A stretch of 64,000 nucleotides of DNA from CBDAMZ01 sp965197375 (GCA_965197375.1 CBDAMZ010000010.1:186001-250000); one strand, 5' to 3'. Numbered from the stretch's first letter, positions 55,370-63,965 are shown. Notes: a model not told the origin generated them from the sequence alone. Numbers and translations: made by a program.

Positions 55370-55445
55370 GGGCCGCTAGCTCAACTGGCAGAGCAGCAGA
55401 CTCTTAATCTGGAGGTTCCCGGTTCGATTCCGGGGCGGCTCACCA
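55370..55445 (+). tRNA. tRNA-Lys (CTT)
   Basis: Acceptor GGGCCGC/GCGGCTC (one G-T pair) with encoded CCA. The anticodon loop CTCTTAA gives CTT, and T-arm CCCGG-TTCGATT-CCGGG is perfect. A run of six Ts follows and may terminate the cluster. Confidence 0.93.
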
Positions 55446-55709
55446 TTTTTTCCTAACAAAATCGGCAAACCGGGCGGATGTGACCGGCACCCGTCCGTCC
55501 CAAATGCCGGTGTGTGTCCTTTTTGTGTCCCACCTTGCAATTTTGCTGCGTACAGGGGGGACGAAAGTCGCCACCGTTGAACCGCCCGCCACGCCTGGGT
55601 ACGCTACGCCAGACATAGCTGCGTCACGCTTCAGCACCTTCCTCGAGTCGTTCGATGCTGACCCGAAGACGGTGCACCACGTCCGGAACCTCCCGCTGGG
55701 GCGGAGACC

Positions 55710-56140
55710 ATGAAGAAGTGTCCATACTGCGCGGAAGACATCCAGGACGCGGCGATCAAGTGCCGGCATTGCGGATCCGATCTGTCGTCGCTCGTCCGGT
55801 CAACGCGAGTTGTCCGTTTTGTTCTACGAATGTCCCCCTCGCGGCTCAGGTCTGCCCCGCTTGTGGGGATGACATCAGTAGCAGTGCATCACGTGAAGCG
55901 ACCGGGATGGCAGACATAAAGGAAATTAGAACAACTTACCAGTCGTGTCAGCACGTTTGGCACTACCTACCGGGACAGAAGACCAAGGAAGTCGGAGAGA
56001 CAATGCAGCGAGCGGGGTGCGCAATCATGACTTGTGGGTTGGCTTCTCTCTTTATGAAGAAGCCAGACAACCTCTCCGGTCAGTGTCCGAAATGTGGTTC
56101 GCGGGCTGTGAAGTCCGAAGACGTGGTTCACCAAGTGTAG
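55710..56140 (+). pseudogene. multi-zinc-ribbon protein, frameshifted
   Basis: The ATG at 55710 opens MKKCPYCAEDIQDAAIKCRHCGSDLSS, a classic zinc ribbon. After about residue 30 the frame is lost. One frame over, the sequence continues with SCPFCSTN, QVCPACGDD and finally GQCPKCGSRAVKSED, ending at 56140. The restored protein would have about 143 residues and three Cys4 ribbons. A single missing base near 55797 explains it. The start of the second frame has no initiation site of its own. Confidence 0.75.
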
Positions 56141-56142
56141 CC

Positions 56143-56361
56143 ATGACTCGCTTGGCAATCGCCGGCATTCGCCTGTTCCAATCCCGGCTGTCTCCACACC
56201 TGCAGCGCCGCGGCATAAGGTGCAGGTTCTGGCCGACGCGTTCAAGGTATGCGATTCCGACATTCTCCAAGTACGGGTTCGTGGTCGGACTCGCTAAGAC
56301 CCTTGGCCGCTTAGGCCGCTGCCGGCCAAACAACTACGATTCCTGCGTTGACTTGCCGTGA
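56143..56361 (+). CDS. yidD: YidD-like membrane protein insertion efficiency factor
   Basis: A 72-residue protein starting 2 bases after the preceding stop. The YidD pattern is visible: LFQSRLSPHLQ, CRFWPTRSRYAIPTFSKYG, and GRCRPNNYD. The usual Cys of PTCS is Arg here, and the C-terminal DPVP segment is diverged, so activity is uncertain. YidD normally sits with rnpA and yidC, which are not here. The GTGA overlap with the next gene suggests coupling. Confidence 0.75.
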   Translation: MTRLAIAGIRLFQSRLSPHLQRRGIRCRFWPTRSRYAIPTFSKYGFVVGLAKTLGRLGRCRPNNYDSCVDLP

Positions 56362-56594
56362 AGCCCCTGACCCTCCAAGTGTTGCTGACGGCCACCTTTC
56401 TATTATGGGGTGCAAACTCCGCGGTGGCCCAGAGCTGGCGCGGTCTTCGCGTGGCCCCAGAGTCACGCTGCAGCCCCTACCGGGCCTCGGATTATTCCTA
56501 CCCGCAGTCGATTGAAGCGCGGATTGTCGAGAGCCTCGGTGGGATCTGGAGTCCGTATACGGGACGGACGTTTACGAGTAGTCGGGATTCCTGA
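56358..56594 (+). pseudogene. exported HNH-nuclease family protein, truncated
   Basis: GTG start overlapping the YidD stop. A signal peptide (LLTATFLLWGANSAVAQ) is followed by SWRGLRVAPESRCSPY, SYPQSIEARIVESLGG and YTGRTFTSSRDS, the conserved beginning of secreted GmrSD/DUF1524-like HNH endonucleases. The frame stops just where the catalytic D-I-E-H motif is expected (LEH remains after the TGA), and the remaining roughly 100 residues are missing. A DUF350 gene starts 12 bases later. Confidence 0.65.
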
Positions 56595-56606
56595 CTTGAA
56601 CACGAA

Positions 56607-56831
56607 ATGGAACTATCGATCCTCGTACTTAATTTTACTTACGTGCTAATTGGCGCATTCTTCACACTTGCGTTTATGGCGTTGGGTTATATGCTCTTCG
56701 ACCGTATGACGCCGTTTGATACCAGTGTCGAGTTGCAAAAGGGCAACATTTCGGTTGGGATTGTGATCGGAGCTATCTTCATTGGCGTCGGTGTCGCGAT
56801 CGGACTAGTAATTGGCATGGGGTTAAATTAA
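56607..56831 (+). CDS. DUF350 small membrane protein
   Basis: A 74-residue protein with two membrane helices: one near residues 8-32 with an acidic break at YMLFDRMTPFD, and one near 48-72 that is Gly/Ile-rich. This is the size and pattern of one DUF350 unit, a family of unknown function in the inner membrane. It lies just after the truncated HNH gene and may have lost its original context. Confidence 0.7.
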   Translation: MELSILVLNFTYVLIGAFFTLAFMALGYMLFDRMTPFDTSVELQKGNISVGIVIGAIFIGVGVAIGLVIGMGLN

Positions 56832-56907
56832 TCAGCCTGTAATATCAATGAAAAGCTCATCCTTACCGCGGCCCGGCGGGCGGTTCAACGGGGACGGGGA
56901 TCATAGA

Positions 56908-59900
56908 TTAGGCGGGTGCGTGGCGCGTAGTAGCCAAATAGATCGCCGGCACCACGAACAGGTTCAGCACAGTCGACGAAAACAACCCGCATACGATCAC
57001 AAGTGCAAGTGGAGCTTGGATCTCGCTGCCAGGCTCTCCAAAACCCAGAGTGACCGGCACAAGCGCTAGCCCGGTCGACAGAGCGGTCATTAAAATCGGC
57101 ACGAGTCGACTGACCGAACCTTGGATAACGGCCTCGCGCACATTACCTCCTAGCCCACTCTCACGCAAGAGCCGAATATGCGAGACCAGCATGATGCCGT
57201 TGCGTGTCGAGATACCGCACAATGAGATGAATCCGATCAATGCTGCGATCGATAGCACTCCGTCACCCAGGAAAACCCCCACGACACCGCCGATTAACGC
57301 CAGGGGAAGATTGACCATGACGATCGCCGCATCCCGCACCGACCGGAACGCGCTGATCAAGACAAGAAAGATACCGGCAACGGCGGCCAGAGCGAGCCCT
57401 AGCAGGAGTCGCGATGCTTCAGACTCAGCCTCGAATTGTCCACCGTATTCGACGCGGTAACCTTCCGGTAATGTGATGCTCTCTGCCAGTCGCTCCCGGA
57501 TATCGCCCGCGACGCTCCCGAGATCACCTCCTGCGATGTTCGACGTGACGACGATGCGCCGCTGCACATTCTCCCGACCGATAAAATTCGGACTGCGATC
57601 TTCGACAATGTCGGCCAAGCTACCGAGAGGCACACGAGCCCCAGCCGGCATATCGATCCATGTCTGCCGCATCGTGTCGAGGTCAGCCATATCGGTCGGC
57701 ACGTAGCGCAGAATCAACGGAACCATCATCTGACCATCGATGATCTGGCCAACCTCGCGACCCAACAACGCCGTTTCCAGAACCAACGCGGCCTGGCCGG
57801 TCGGTAGCCCGTGGCGAGCGAGCGCAGCCCGATTGAAGACAACGCGCACCGTGGGAATATCGGCCTGGGGTTCTAACGCCAAGTCGACGAGACCAGGAAT
57901 CCCTTGCATCGCCGCGACGGCCTGGTTCCCGAGAGCCCGTAGCACGGCCAGGTCGTCACCGAAAATCTTGACAGCGACGTTCGCACGTGATCCTGAAAGC
58001 ATGTGGTCGATCCGGTGGGAAATCGGTTGGCCCACAGTGATGTTGGTGCCAGGCACAAGTGACAAACGCTCTCGAATCTCCTCCTGTACGACATCAGGGG
58101 ACCGACCGTTAGGCTCGAGGCGCACGTCGATCTCAGACGACTCGACCCCTTGAATATGTTCGTCACGTTCGGCCCGCCCCGTACGGCGTGCTGTCGCCGC
58201 CACCTCCGGCACTTCGAGCAAGATCCGCTCGATGGCACTCCCCAGTGCATTCGACTCCGCCAGGCTCGTACCGGGCAGTGTCACCGCGTTAATGACCAAC
58301 GCACCTTCATTAAAGGCCGGCAGAAAGCCCCGCCCCATTAAGGGTGTCATCGCAATGGCTCCCCCAAGCATCAGACCAGCCGCGACCATCACCAACCCGG
58401 TGTGGTTCAGTACGTGGGGTAAACCACGCGCATAAATTCGTTTAACAGTGGTCGCCAGCACCGGCTCCTGTCCTTCATTAATGCTCCGTACTCTCGGAAG
58501 CAAGTACGTGCATAACGCCGGCGTCACCGTCAGAGCAACGACCAGCGATGCGAACAGCGAGATGAGATAGGCGAAACCGAGCGGTTGCAACAGCCGACCC
58601 TCGAGACCCGGAAGAAAGAACAGCGGCAGGAACACCAGCATGACGATCGCGGTCGCAAAGACGATTGAGCTACGGATCTCAAGGCTGGCGCGATAAACGA
58701 CTTCCAGCGTCGGACGTCGCTCTGCCACCGGAACACTGGCATTCTTCCGAAGCCGTTGCGAAACGTTCTCGACATCGATGATCGCGTCGTCGACTAAGGC
58801 ACCGACAGCGATAGCCATCCCGCCCAAGGTCATGCTGTTAATGGACAACCCCGCTATCCGGAGACCCACAACGGTTGCTAAGAGTGACAGCGGTATCGCG
58901 AGCAACGTAATGGCTCCAGCCCGAATATTGGCGAGGAATATTAGTGTCACGAGGATCACCAGAACAGTGCCATCGCGCAGTGCGTTAGTGAGATTAGCGA
59001 GCGCCAGCTGGATGAAATCCGCTTGGCGGAATAGGCGTGAGTCGAGCTGCATTCCCACTGGAAGGTCTGTCTGGATTGCGTCGAGGACTGCCTCAAGATC
59101 ACGTGTCAGCGCCAGCGTGTTCGCGTCAGGTTGACGTTGAATGCCGAGTATCACGGCCGGCTTGCCGTTGCGCGAACCATCACCCCGTTTGAGAGCACTG
59201 CCCACCCGAAGCTCGGCCACATCACGCACGTGGATCGGTCGAGTATCGCGAGTGCCTACGACGGTTGCGCCGATCCCATCGAGGTCACGCAACCGTCCTA
59301 CACCTTCAATGAGGTACTCCTGCCCGCCGGCCAGACGGAAACCCGCAGATGTGTTCCGACTCTCCACCCGTAGCGCCGTTTCGACCGCGCCCAACGCCAC
59401 GCCGTAATCAGCTAACCGCTTGGGGTCGACCAGCACCTCAAACTGGCGACGCTCGCCTCCAATGACCGTGACCTGGGAAACACCGGGCGTTGCCAGTAAG
59501 CGTCGCCGGACGAGGACCTCGGCTGTCGTACGCAGCTCGAGTGGCGTGTGGTCCGTGGACTCTAGCGCAACGAACATGATCTCGCCCATGATCGACGAAA
59601 GCGGACCTAACACTGGCACTTCGACCTCATCCGGCAGCGTTGCGGCAACCGTCATCAGCTTCTCTGTCACCGTCTGGCGGACACGATAGGTGTCTTCACC
59701 CCAGTCGAAGTCAACCCAGACGACGGCGATGCCAACAGCAGTGGCTGACCGCACCCGCCTGACGCCCGATGCACCGTTGAGTGCCGCCTCGATTGGAAAG
59801 GTGACGAGCGTTTCCATGTCCGTCGGCGACATCCCGTGTCCCTCAACGAGCACCGTCACGGTCGGTGCAGTAAGATCTGGCAGCACGTCGACTGGCATCC

Positions 59901-59997
59901 GCATCGCCACGTAGCCACCCCAAACGAGGAATCCCCCCGCTACTACGAGCACAACGAAACGATTTCGTAACGACCACTGAATGAGACCGTCAATCAT
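56908..59997 (-). CDS. heavy-metal efflux RND transporter, CzcA/CusA-type
   Basis: A 1029-residue inner-membrane pump with the duplicated 12-helix RND layout and two large periplasmic loops. The proton-relay motif GALVDDAIIDVENV near residues 397-410 is that of the heavy-metal (HME) group, and the N-terminus MPVDVLPDLTAPTVTVLVEG is also typical. It would export divalent cations with the adaptor encoded 11 bases upstream and the TolC-type channel. Metal specificity is not clear from the visible residues. Confidence 0.93.
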   Translation of the reverse strand: MIDGLIQWSLRNRFVVLVVAGGFLVWGGYVAMRMPVDVLPDLTAPTVTVLVEGHGMSPTDMETLVTFPIEAALNGASGVRRVRSATAVGIAVVWVDFDWGEDTYRVRQTVTEKLMTVAATLPDEVEVPVLGPLSSIMGEIMFVALESTDHTPLELRTTAEVLVRRRLLATPGVSQVTVIGGERRQFEVLVDPKRLADYGVALGAVETALRVESRNTSAGFRLAGGQEYLIEGVGRLRDLDGIGATVVGTRDTRPIHVRDVAELRVGSALKRGDGSRNGKPAVILGIQRQPDANTLALTRDLEAVLDAIQTDLPVGMQLDSRLFRQADFIQLALANLTNALRDGTVLVILVTLIFLANIRAGAITLLAIPLSLLATVVGLRIAGLSINSMTLGGMAIAVGALVDDAIIDVENVSQRLRKNASVPVAERRPTLEVVYRASLEIRSSIVFATAIVMLVFLPLFFLPGLEGRLLQPLGFAYLISLFASLVVALTVTPALCTYLLPRVRSINEGQEPVLATTVKRIYARGLPHVLNHTGLVMVAAGLMLGGAIAMTPLMGRGFLPAFNEGALVINAVTLPGTSLAESNALGSAIERILLEVPEVAATARRTGRAERDEHIQGVESSEIDVRLEPNGRSPDVVQEEIRERLSLVPGTNITVGQPISHRIDHMLSGSRANVAVKIFGDDLAVLRALGNQAVAAMQGIPGLVDLALEPQADIPTVRVVFNRAALARHGLPTGQAALVLETALLGREVGQIIDGQMMVPLILRYVPTDMADLDTMRQTWIDMPAGARVPLGSLADIVEDRSPNFIGRENVQRRIVVTSNIAGGDLGSVAGDIRERLAESITLPEGYRVEYGGQFEAESEASRLLLGLALAAVAGIFLVLISAFRSVRDAAIVMVNLPLALIGGVVGVFLGDGVLSIAALIGFISLCGISTRNGIMLVSHIRLLRESGLGGNVREAVIQGSVSRLVPILMTALSTGLALVPVTLGFGEPGSEIQAPLALVIVCGLFSSTVLNLFVVPAIYLATTRHAPA

Positions 59998-60008
59998 TAT
60001 CGGTATCC

Positions 60009-61574
60009 CTAATGCGTGTGCCCGTGTGCCGGAACCTGCGGCGAGAGAGCAGCCAACCGAATGAACGGCGCACCTCGAACCACGATCCGATCGCCCGGGG
60101 CAATGTCACCGCTAATTTGCACGAGAGCTGACTCCCGATTGCCGAGTCGGACGGCACGTCGGTCGAAGCTCTCACCAGCCACCTGAACGAAGACAACCGG
60201 CTGGCCAGCATCGTCGACAATGGCACTTTCAGGTACTGTGATCGCCTCGATGGCTGCTGATACAAAAACGCGTAGCGACACCGCCTGTCCGATCGCGAAC
60301 CGGCGGTCCGGGGCAGAAAGCTCGTAGACAATAGGAACTGTGCGGGAATCAGGATCGAGAACGCGACCAATGCGGATTAACCGGTCGAGGGCCACCGGTG
60401 CGACGCCTCCGGGCATCTCCAATTCGGCAGCGACCAATTCGTCCGCGCGCGACAGCTCTGCCTCTGGCAGTGCGCCCACAATATGCACGCGGTCGAGAGC
60501 AACGAGCCTAAAGAGCCGCGCGCCCTGTTCGACGCTCGCTCCTGGCGTGGCGTCGGCTTGAGCCACGACACCGCTCATCGGCGCGCGCAGAACAAACTGC
60601 ATGTCTCCCACGCCTTCGCCCTCGCCCGCCCGTGTCGCATCGAGCTGTGCCAAGTGCGCTTCGGCCGCCAACACACGCGCCTTAGCCGTCTGCTCAGCAA
60701 CACGCGCCTCCAGCTGCCGACGCCCCGGAAGAGCCCCGGCCTCAACTAAACGTTCGACTCGCGTACGCTCAGCTCGGGCTAGCTCCAAAGCGCCTCGCGC
60801 TTCCGCGACGTCGAGTTGGAGCGCAGGCCGATCCTCACCGTGCCCACTGTGAGGAATGATCTCAGCCAGCCTCTCGCCACGCTCTACGTGCGAACCGGCC
60901 GCGCGCACAGGCAGGTCATCCGCTAGCCGACCTGCCACTGGGGTCGTAACGTCGACGCGCCCCCCAGTCCGGGCCTCGATCTCAGCCGCAAGTACCAGGC
61001 TCTCGGCCATCCGACTCCGCTCAGCTAGAGCCGTGGCAAAGTCAAGAGTCCACTGCTGTTCCTTGAGAAACGGAATTGACCTATCCGCTGGTTCTTCTGC
61101 TACCGTGGGGACCGCAGCCTCTGTCACCGTTTGCACCGTCACGTTACCGAGATCGTGCCGATCGGTCAGCCCTAAAGCGTCCAACCCTACTTCGAGCCGG
61201 TAGGAACCGGCGGTGTTTGGCCTGACGGCAACCTCGAAGATCCCCGGACGAACCGGCGCGTCCACTACGAATTCCTCGCTTCGATCGCCAGTCAAATAGA
61301 CCACGGTTCGGCCAGTCCGTACCGGTTCGAAAGTCGAGAGATCAGTGAAATGAATTACGAACCAGCTCGTCCTATCCTCGACAAGCTGCGGGTATTCCAC
61401 GAACAGTTCGCTGCGTCTCGTCCACCGTGTCTCGACGGCCGGCCGCGGCTCCTCCCCTTCAACCGCGTCCGGTAGAGTCGGTCCTGGACCTCCGCAGGAA
61501 ATCAGACCAACTGTGAGGACACATGCGAAACCGCCGACACACGAACGCCGACCACTACCTCTCATCAAGATCAT
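60009..61574 (-). CDS. RND efflux periplasmic adaptor (CzcB/CusB-type) with extra N-terminal domain
   Basis: A 521-residue lipoprotein-like adaptor (lipobox GLISC near residue 27). The first roughly 160 residues form an extra beta-rich domain (WFVIHFTDLSTFEPVRTGR, EVAVRPNTAGSYRLEV) not found in minimal adaptors. The membrane-fusion core follows with barrel-sandwich segments, a long alpha-hairpin (about 265-330) and VFVSAAIEAITVPESAIVDD. It links the RND pump to the outer-membrane channel. It overlaps the TolC gene by 4 bases (ATGA). Confidence 0.9.
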   Translation of the reverse strand: MILMRGSGRRSCVGGFACVLTVGLISCGGPGPTLPDAVEGEEPRPAVETRWTRRSELFVEYPQLVEDRTSWFVIHFTDLSTFEPVRTGRTVVYLTGDRSEEFVVDAPVRPGIFEVAVRPNTAGSYRLEVGLDALGLTDRHDLGNVTVQTVTEAAVPTVAEEPADRSIPFLKEQQWTLDFATALAERSRMAESLVLAAEIEARTGGRVDVTTPVAGRLADDLPVRAAGSHVERGERLAEIIPHSGHGEDRPALQLDVAEARGALELARAERTRVERLVEAGALPGRRQLEARVAEQTAKARVLAAEAHLAQLDATRAGEGEGVGDMQFVLRAPMSGVVAQADATPGASVEQGARLFRLVALDRVHIVGALPEAELSRADELVAAELEMPGGVAPVALDRLIRIGRVLDPDSRTVPIVYELSAPDRRFAIGQAVSLRVFVSAAIEAITVPESAIVDDAGQPVVFVQVAGESFDRRAVRLGNRESALVQISGDIAPGDRIVVRGAPFIRLAALSPQVPAHGHTH

Positions 61575-62815
61575 GGTGTTGTCTGCCCCCCGATCGCTCT
61601 CTCAAGTTCAATCATGGCCCGCCGAGCGGCACCGGATAGCTCCAGTAAGCGAAGCTCTGAGCGAAGCCTCACGCGATGGGCGTCGAGTACTTCCAGAATG
61701 CCGTACTCACCTTCTTCGTACGCGGCGGTGGCGATCTCGGTCAATTCGGCCGCTCGGTCGACAGAGCCGGTCCGATAACTATCAGCCAGTTCGCGATATT
61801 GCGAGGCTGTGGCACGCTCCACTCGGACATCGCTTTCGATACGTGTCCCCAGCGCCTGCCGTTCTGCGTCAGTCCTCCCGCGCGCTGCCTCGGCCCGAGC
61901 GACCTGCTCTTGACCTCGGTTCAAGAGCGGGACCCCAACCGTGGCCGTCACAACGTAACCTGACGCGCGCGCCTTTGGTCCGCCCGTCCGTTTCAGCCCG
62001 GCGGTCACCGCCACGGCCGGTAGGCGCAGCCGCGCCGCAGCACGCCGCTCAATCGCCCACTGCTTTTCACTGAGCGTCAAGGCACGATAGTCCGGACGGC
62101 GCGCGAGAGCCTGAGTCAGGAGAGAATCAAGAGTAGGAATAGTTTTATTCGTCGCCAATTGACCGACGGCCGTTAATCCTGCCGGTTCCGTGCCAGGCGC
62201 AAAGAAGGAGGCGAGCCGTGCCTGAGCCGTCAAGCGATCAATGACAACCGTTGCAAAATCGGTTTCGATCTCGGCGACCTCCCCTTCAGCACGCACCCGA
62301 TCGAACCGGGAACTTTCACCCTCTTCCTCCCGAACTCGCAAAACATCGACCAACCGGCTCAACTCCGACACTCCCCTCTCCAGGGTCTCCATGCGCTCCT
62401 GAGCGAGGAGAAGATCGGTAAACGCAAGTCGCAGCCGTGTTTCAAACACCAGCAGGTCGTTGGCCGCGCGAGCCTCGGCAACGGTCACCGCCTGTCCCGC
62501 CGCCTCGGCGAGTAATCTCGATCGTCCCCGCACCGGCAACTCTTGGGTCACCAGTACGAAATCGTCAACGGTAAGACCGGCGTCTTCTCGCGTATAGGTC
62601 ACCATCGGATTGGCAAGCAAGCTGCGTTCCCGTGCGTCGGCCTCTAATTCGCGAACCGTGAAGCGCAGGGCACGTACCTGCGGATGCTCTATGCGCATCC
62701 GCGCGAGCGCCTGTTCTTCAGTGAGCGTCTGCGCAGAAACACCCCAGGCAAATAGCCCACTGAAACCAGTTGCCCACACCAGTGGTCGCCATCGACACAT
62801 ATCGTTCTCCCCCAA
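61571..62815 (-). CDS. TolC-family outer-membrane efflux protein (CzcC-type)
   Basis: A 414-residue protein with a signal peptide (GFSGLFAWGVSAQ) and two TolC-type helical repeats: LTEEQALARMRIEHPQVRALR at the start of the first, LDSLLTQALARRPDYRAL at the start of the second. Length and composition fit heavy-metal efflux channels. It is the second gene of the operon, 83 bases after the His-rich gene and overlapping the adaptor gene. Confidence 0.9.
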   Translation of the reverse strand: MGENDMCRWRPLVWATGFSGLFAWGVSAQTLTEEQALARMRIEHPQVRALRFTVRELEADARERSLLANPMVTYTREDAGLTVDDFVLVTQELPVRGRSRLLAEAAGQAVTVAEARAANDLLVFETRLRLAFTDLLLAQERMETLERGVSELSRLVDVLRVREEEGESSRFDRVRAEGEVAEIETDFATVVIDRLTAQARLASFFAPGTEPAGLTAVGQLATNKTIPTLDSLLTQALARRPDYRALTLSEKQWAIERRAAARLRLPAVAVTAGLKRTGGPKARASGYVVTATVGVPLLNRGQEQVARAEAARGRTDAERQALGTRIESDVRVERATASQYRELADSYRTGSVDRAAELTEIATAAYEEGEYGILEVLDAHRVRLRSELRLLELSGAARRAMIELERAIGGQTTP

Positions 62816-62898
62816 CGGCCGTCCTCAACAGGTGGACGGACCCTAATATGGAAATGTCTCTATAAACGGAATTCAGCAATTACGCCGCAGGCGGACAG

Positions 62899-63324
62899 CT
62901 AGATCGGTGGGGCGCGTGCAGGAAGGACAATGGGTGGCGGTAGATCGGGACTGGCCTTCGTAACAATCGACAGGCACCAGACAGAGGGCATGGGCACGAT
63001 ATCAGCCCACCATGCCTCAACCAATGGAGAAGTCGCTCCAATACGAACGCTCGAACGATCGACCGCCAGCACCTCAACCCGGACAGAGGCATGACGATGC
63101 AGGTTACCGGCCAGTCTAGTCGTACCAGGTTTCTCAGTCGCCTCGAGTCCCGTCAGATGCCAGTGTGCACCAGAACTCTGATCGTGTGCGGAGTGGTCAT
63201 GGGTCCGACTCCCTTCTGGCTGCTGTGAACCGTGGCCAGTTTGGTGAATGTGTGCGAACGATCCCATTCCAGCGGTCGACACAACCGCTATGACGAGGAA
63301 CACACGCGCTACGTGACTCAACAT
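62899..63324 (-). CDS. His-rich exported protein heading the metal-efflux operon
   Basis: From ATG 63324, 141 residues; the longer frame to 63468 runs through a tRNA fragment and is not real. A signal peptide (VARVFLVIAVVSTAGMGSFA) is followed by a His-rich stretch of about 32 residues with at least nine histidines (HIHQTGHG, THDHSAHD, HWH). The remaining 80 residues have no domain I can name. The position immediately upstream of tolC-adaptor-RND suggests periplasmic metal binding or sensing. Confidence 0.65.
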   Translation of the reverse strand: MLSHVARVFLVIAVVSTAGMGSFAHIHQTGHGSQQPEGSRTHDHSAHDQSSGAHWHLTGLEATEKPGTTRLAGNLHRHASVRVEVLAVDRSSVRIGATSPLVEAWWADIVPMPSVWCLSIVTKASPDLPPPIVLPARAPPI

Positions 63325-63410
63325 CGTTTCTATCGTGACGAGGGGCCAAACGGCTGTCAACCCGTTCCTATTGAATAATCTGTCAGCGTGGCGATTTTCG
63401 TCATTAGAAA

Positions 63411-63438
63411 TGGTGCCGAGGGCGGGGATCGAACCCAC
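63411..63438 (-). other. tRNA 3'-end fragment (possible attachment-site remnant)
   Basis: Read on the minus strand, GTGGG-TTCGATC-CCCGC followed by CCTCGGC, A and CCA is a complete T-arm plus acceptor 3' half of a Leu-type tRNA. The matching 5' half (GCCGAGG) is absent upstream. Such isolated 3' ends are what integration of an element into a tRNA gene leaves behind. Confidence 0.65.
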
Positions 63439-63566
63439 ACCACACGAGGGACTCCTTGCCACCCGCACCTGTAAAAAGACTAAGCGCCGTCGGTCTCGTT
63501 CTTCGCTGGGAACTCATACTCGTATTCCACCCAGTCTGCTGCCTAATGCCGCTCTGAGCACGGGTG

Positions 63567-63965
63567 TCAGGTCGGAAAGAACTCCTTAGAATTAACCGGG
63601 ACAATCAAAACACTCATAGAGAGCAAACCATTCTGAAGCCCATACTGAAACTTGTGGAAATCTCGATAGAGAGTCGCACTATTTCCAAATTGGACCTCGA
63701 TAAACACAAGATTCTTTTTGAAATCGCCGATTAGTCGAAGTGTTTCAGACAATCTTGGCTTGGCTTCCCAACCCAACTTCTGGGACCCGATCTCGAATCT
63801 CTTGTTGTATGCAGTTTGGCGGAGAAGAGTTGAATCGGATGTAACAACCTTAAATTCTCTTTCCCACTTAATCACATCCACTACGGATAAAACTTCATCG
63901 ATTTCATTCTTCAGGCTTCGTTGTAGATGTTCACCGCAGTGAAGATAGGTAATCTCGTGGTTCAT
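63567..63965 (-). CDS. BglII/BstYI-like type II restriction endonuclease, probably truncated
   Basis: A 132-residue frame, markedly more AT-rich than the rest of the window. The segment GDFKKNLVFIEVQFGN followed by FHKFQYGL matches the catalytic D-(x)n-E-x-Q core and following helix of the BglII/BstYI endonuclease family. Known members are about 200-220 residues, so the C-terminal third is missing where the frame stops at 63567. No partner methyltransferase is seen within the window; it may lie beyond the right edge. Confidence 0.6.
   Translation of the reverse strand: MNHEITYLHCGEHLQRSLKNEIDEVLSVVDVIKWEREFKVVTSDSTLLRQTAYNKRFEIGSQKLGWEAKPRLSETLRLIGDFKKNLVFIEVQFGNSATLYRDFHKFQYGLQNGLLSMSVLIVPVNSKEFFPT

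Noticed and set aside
55440..55769. 109-codon minus-strand frame just after tRNA-Lys, considered as an integrase end
   Set aside because: No integrase motifs (R-H-R-Y) could be found, and the frame overlaps the zinc-ribbon start. The location after a tRNA is suggestive but insufficient.
62899..63468. Extended start for the His-rich protein at 63468
   Set aside because: The extra N-terminal residues come from the tRNA 3'-end fragment and lack a ribosome site; the ATG at 63324 gives a clean signal peptide.
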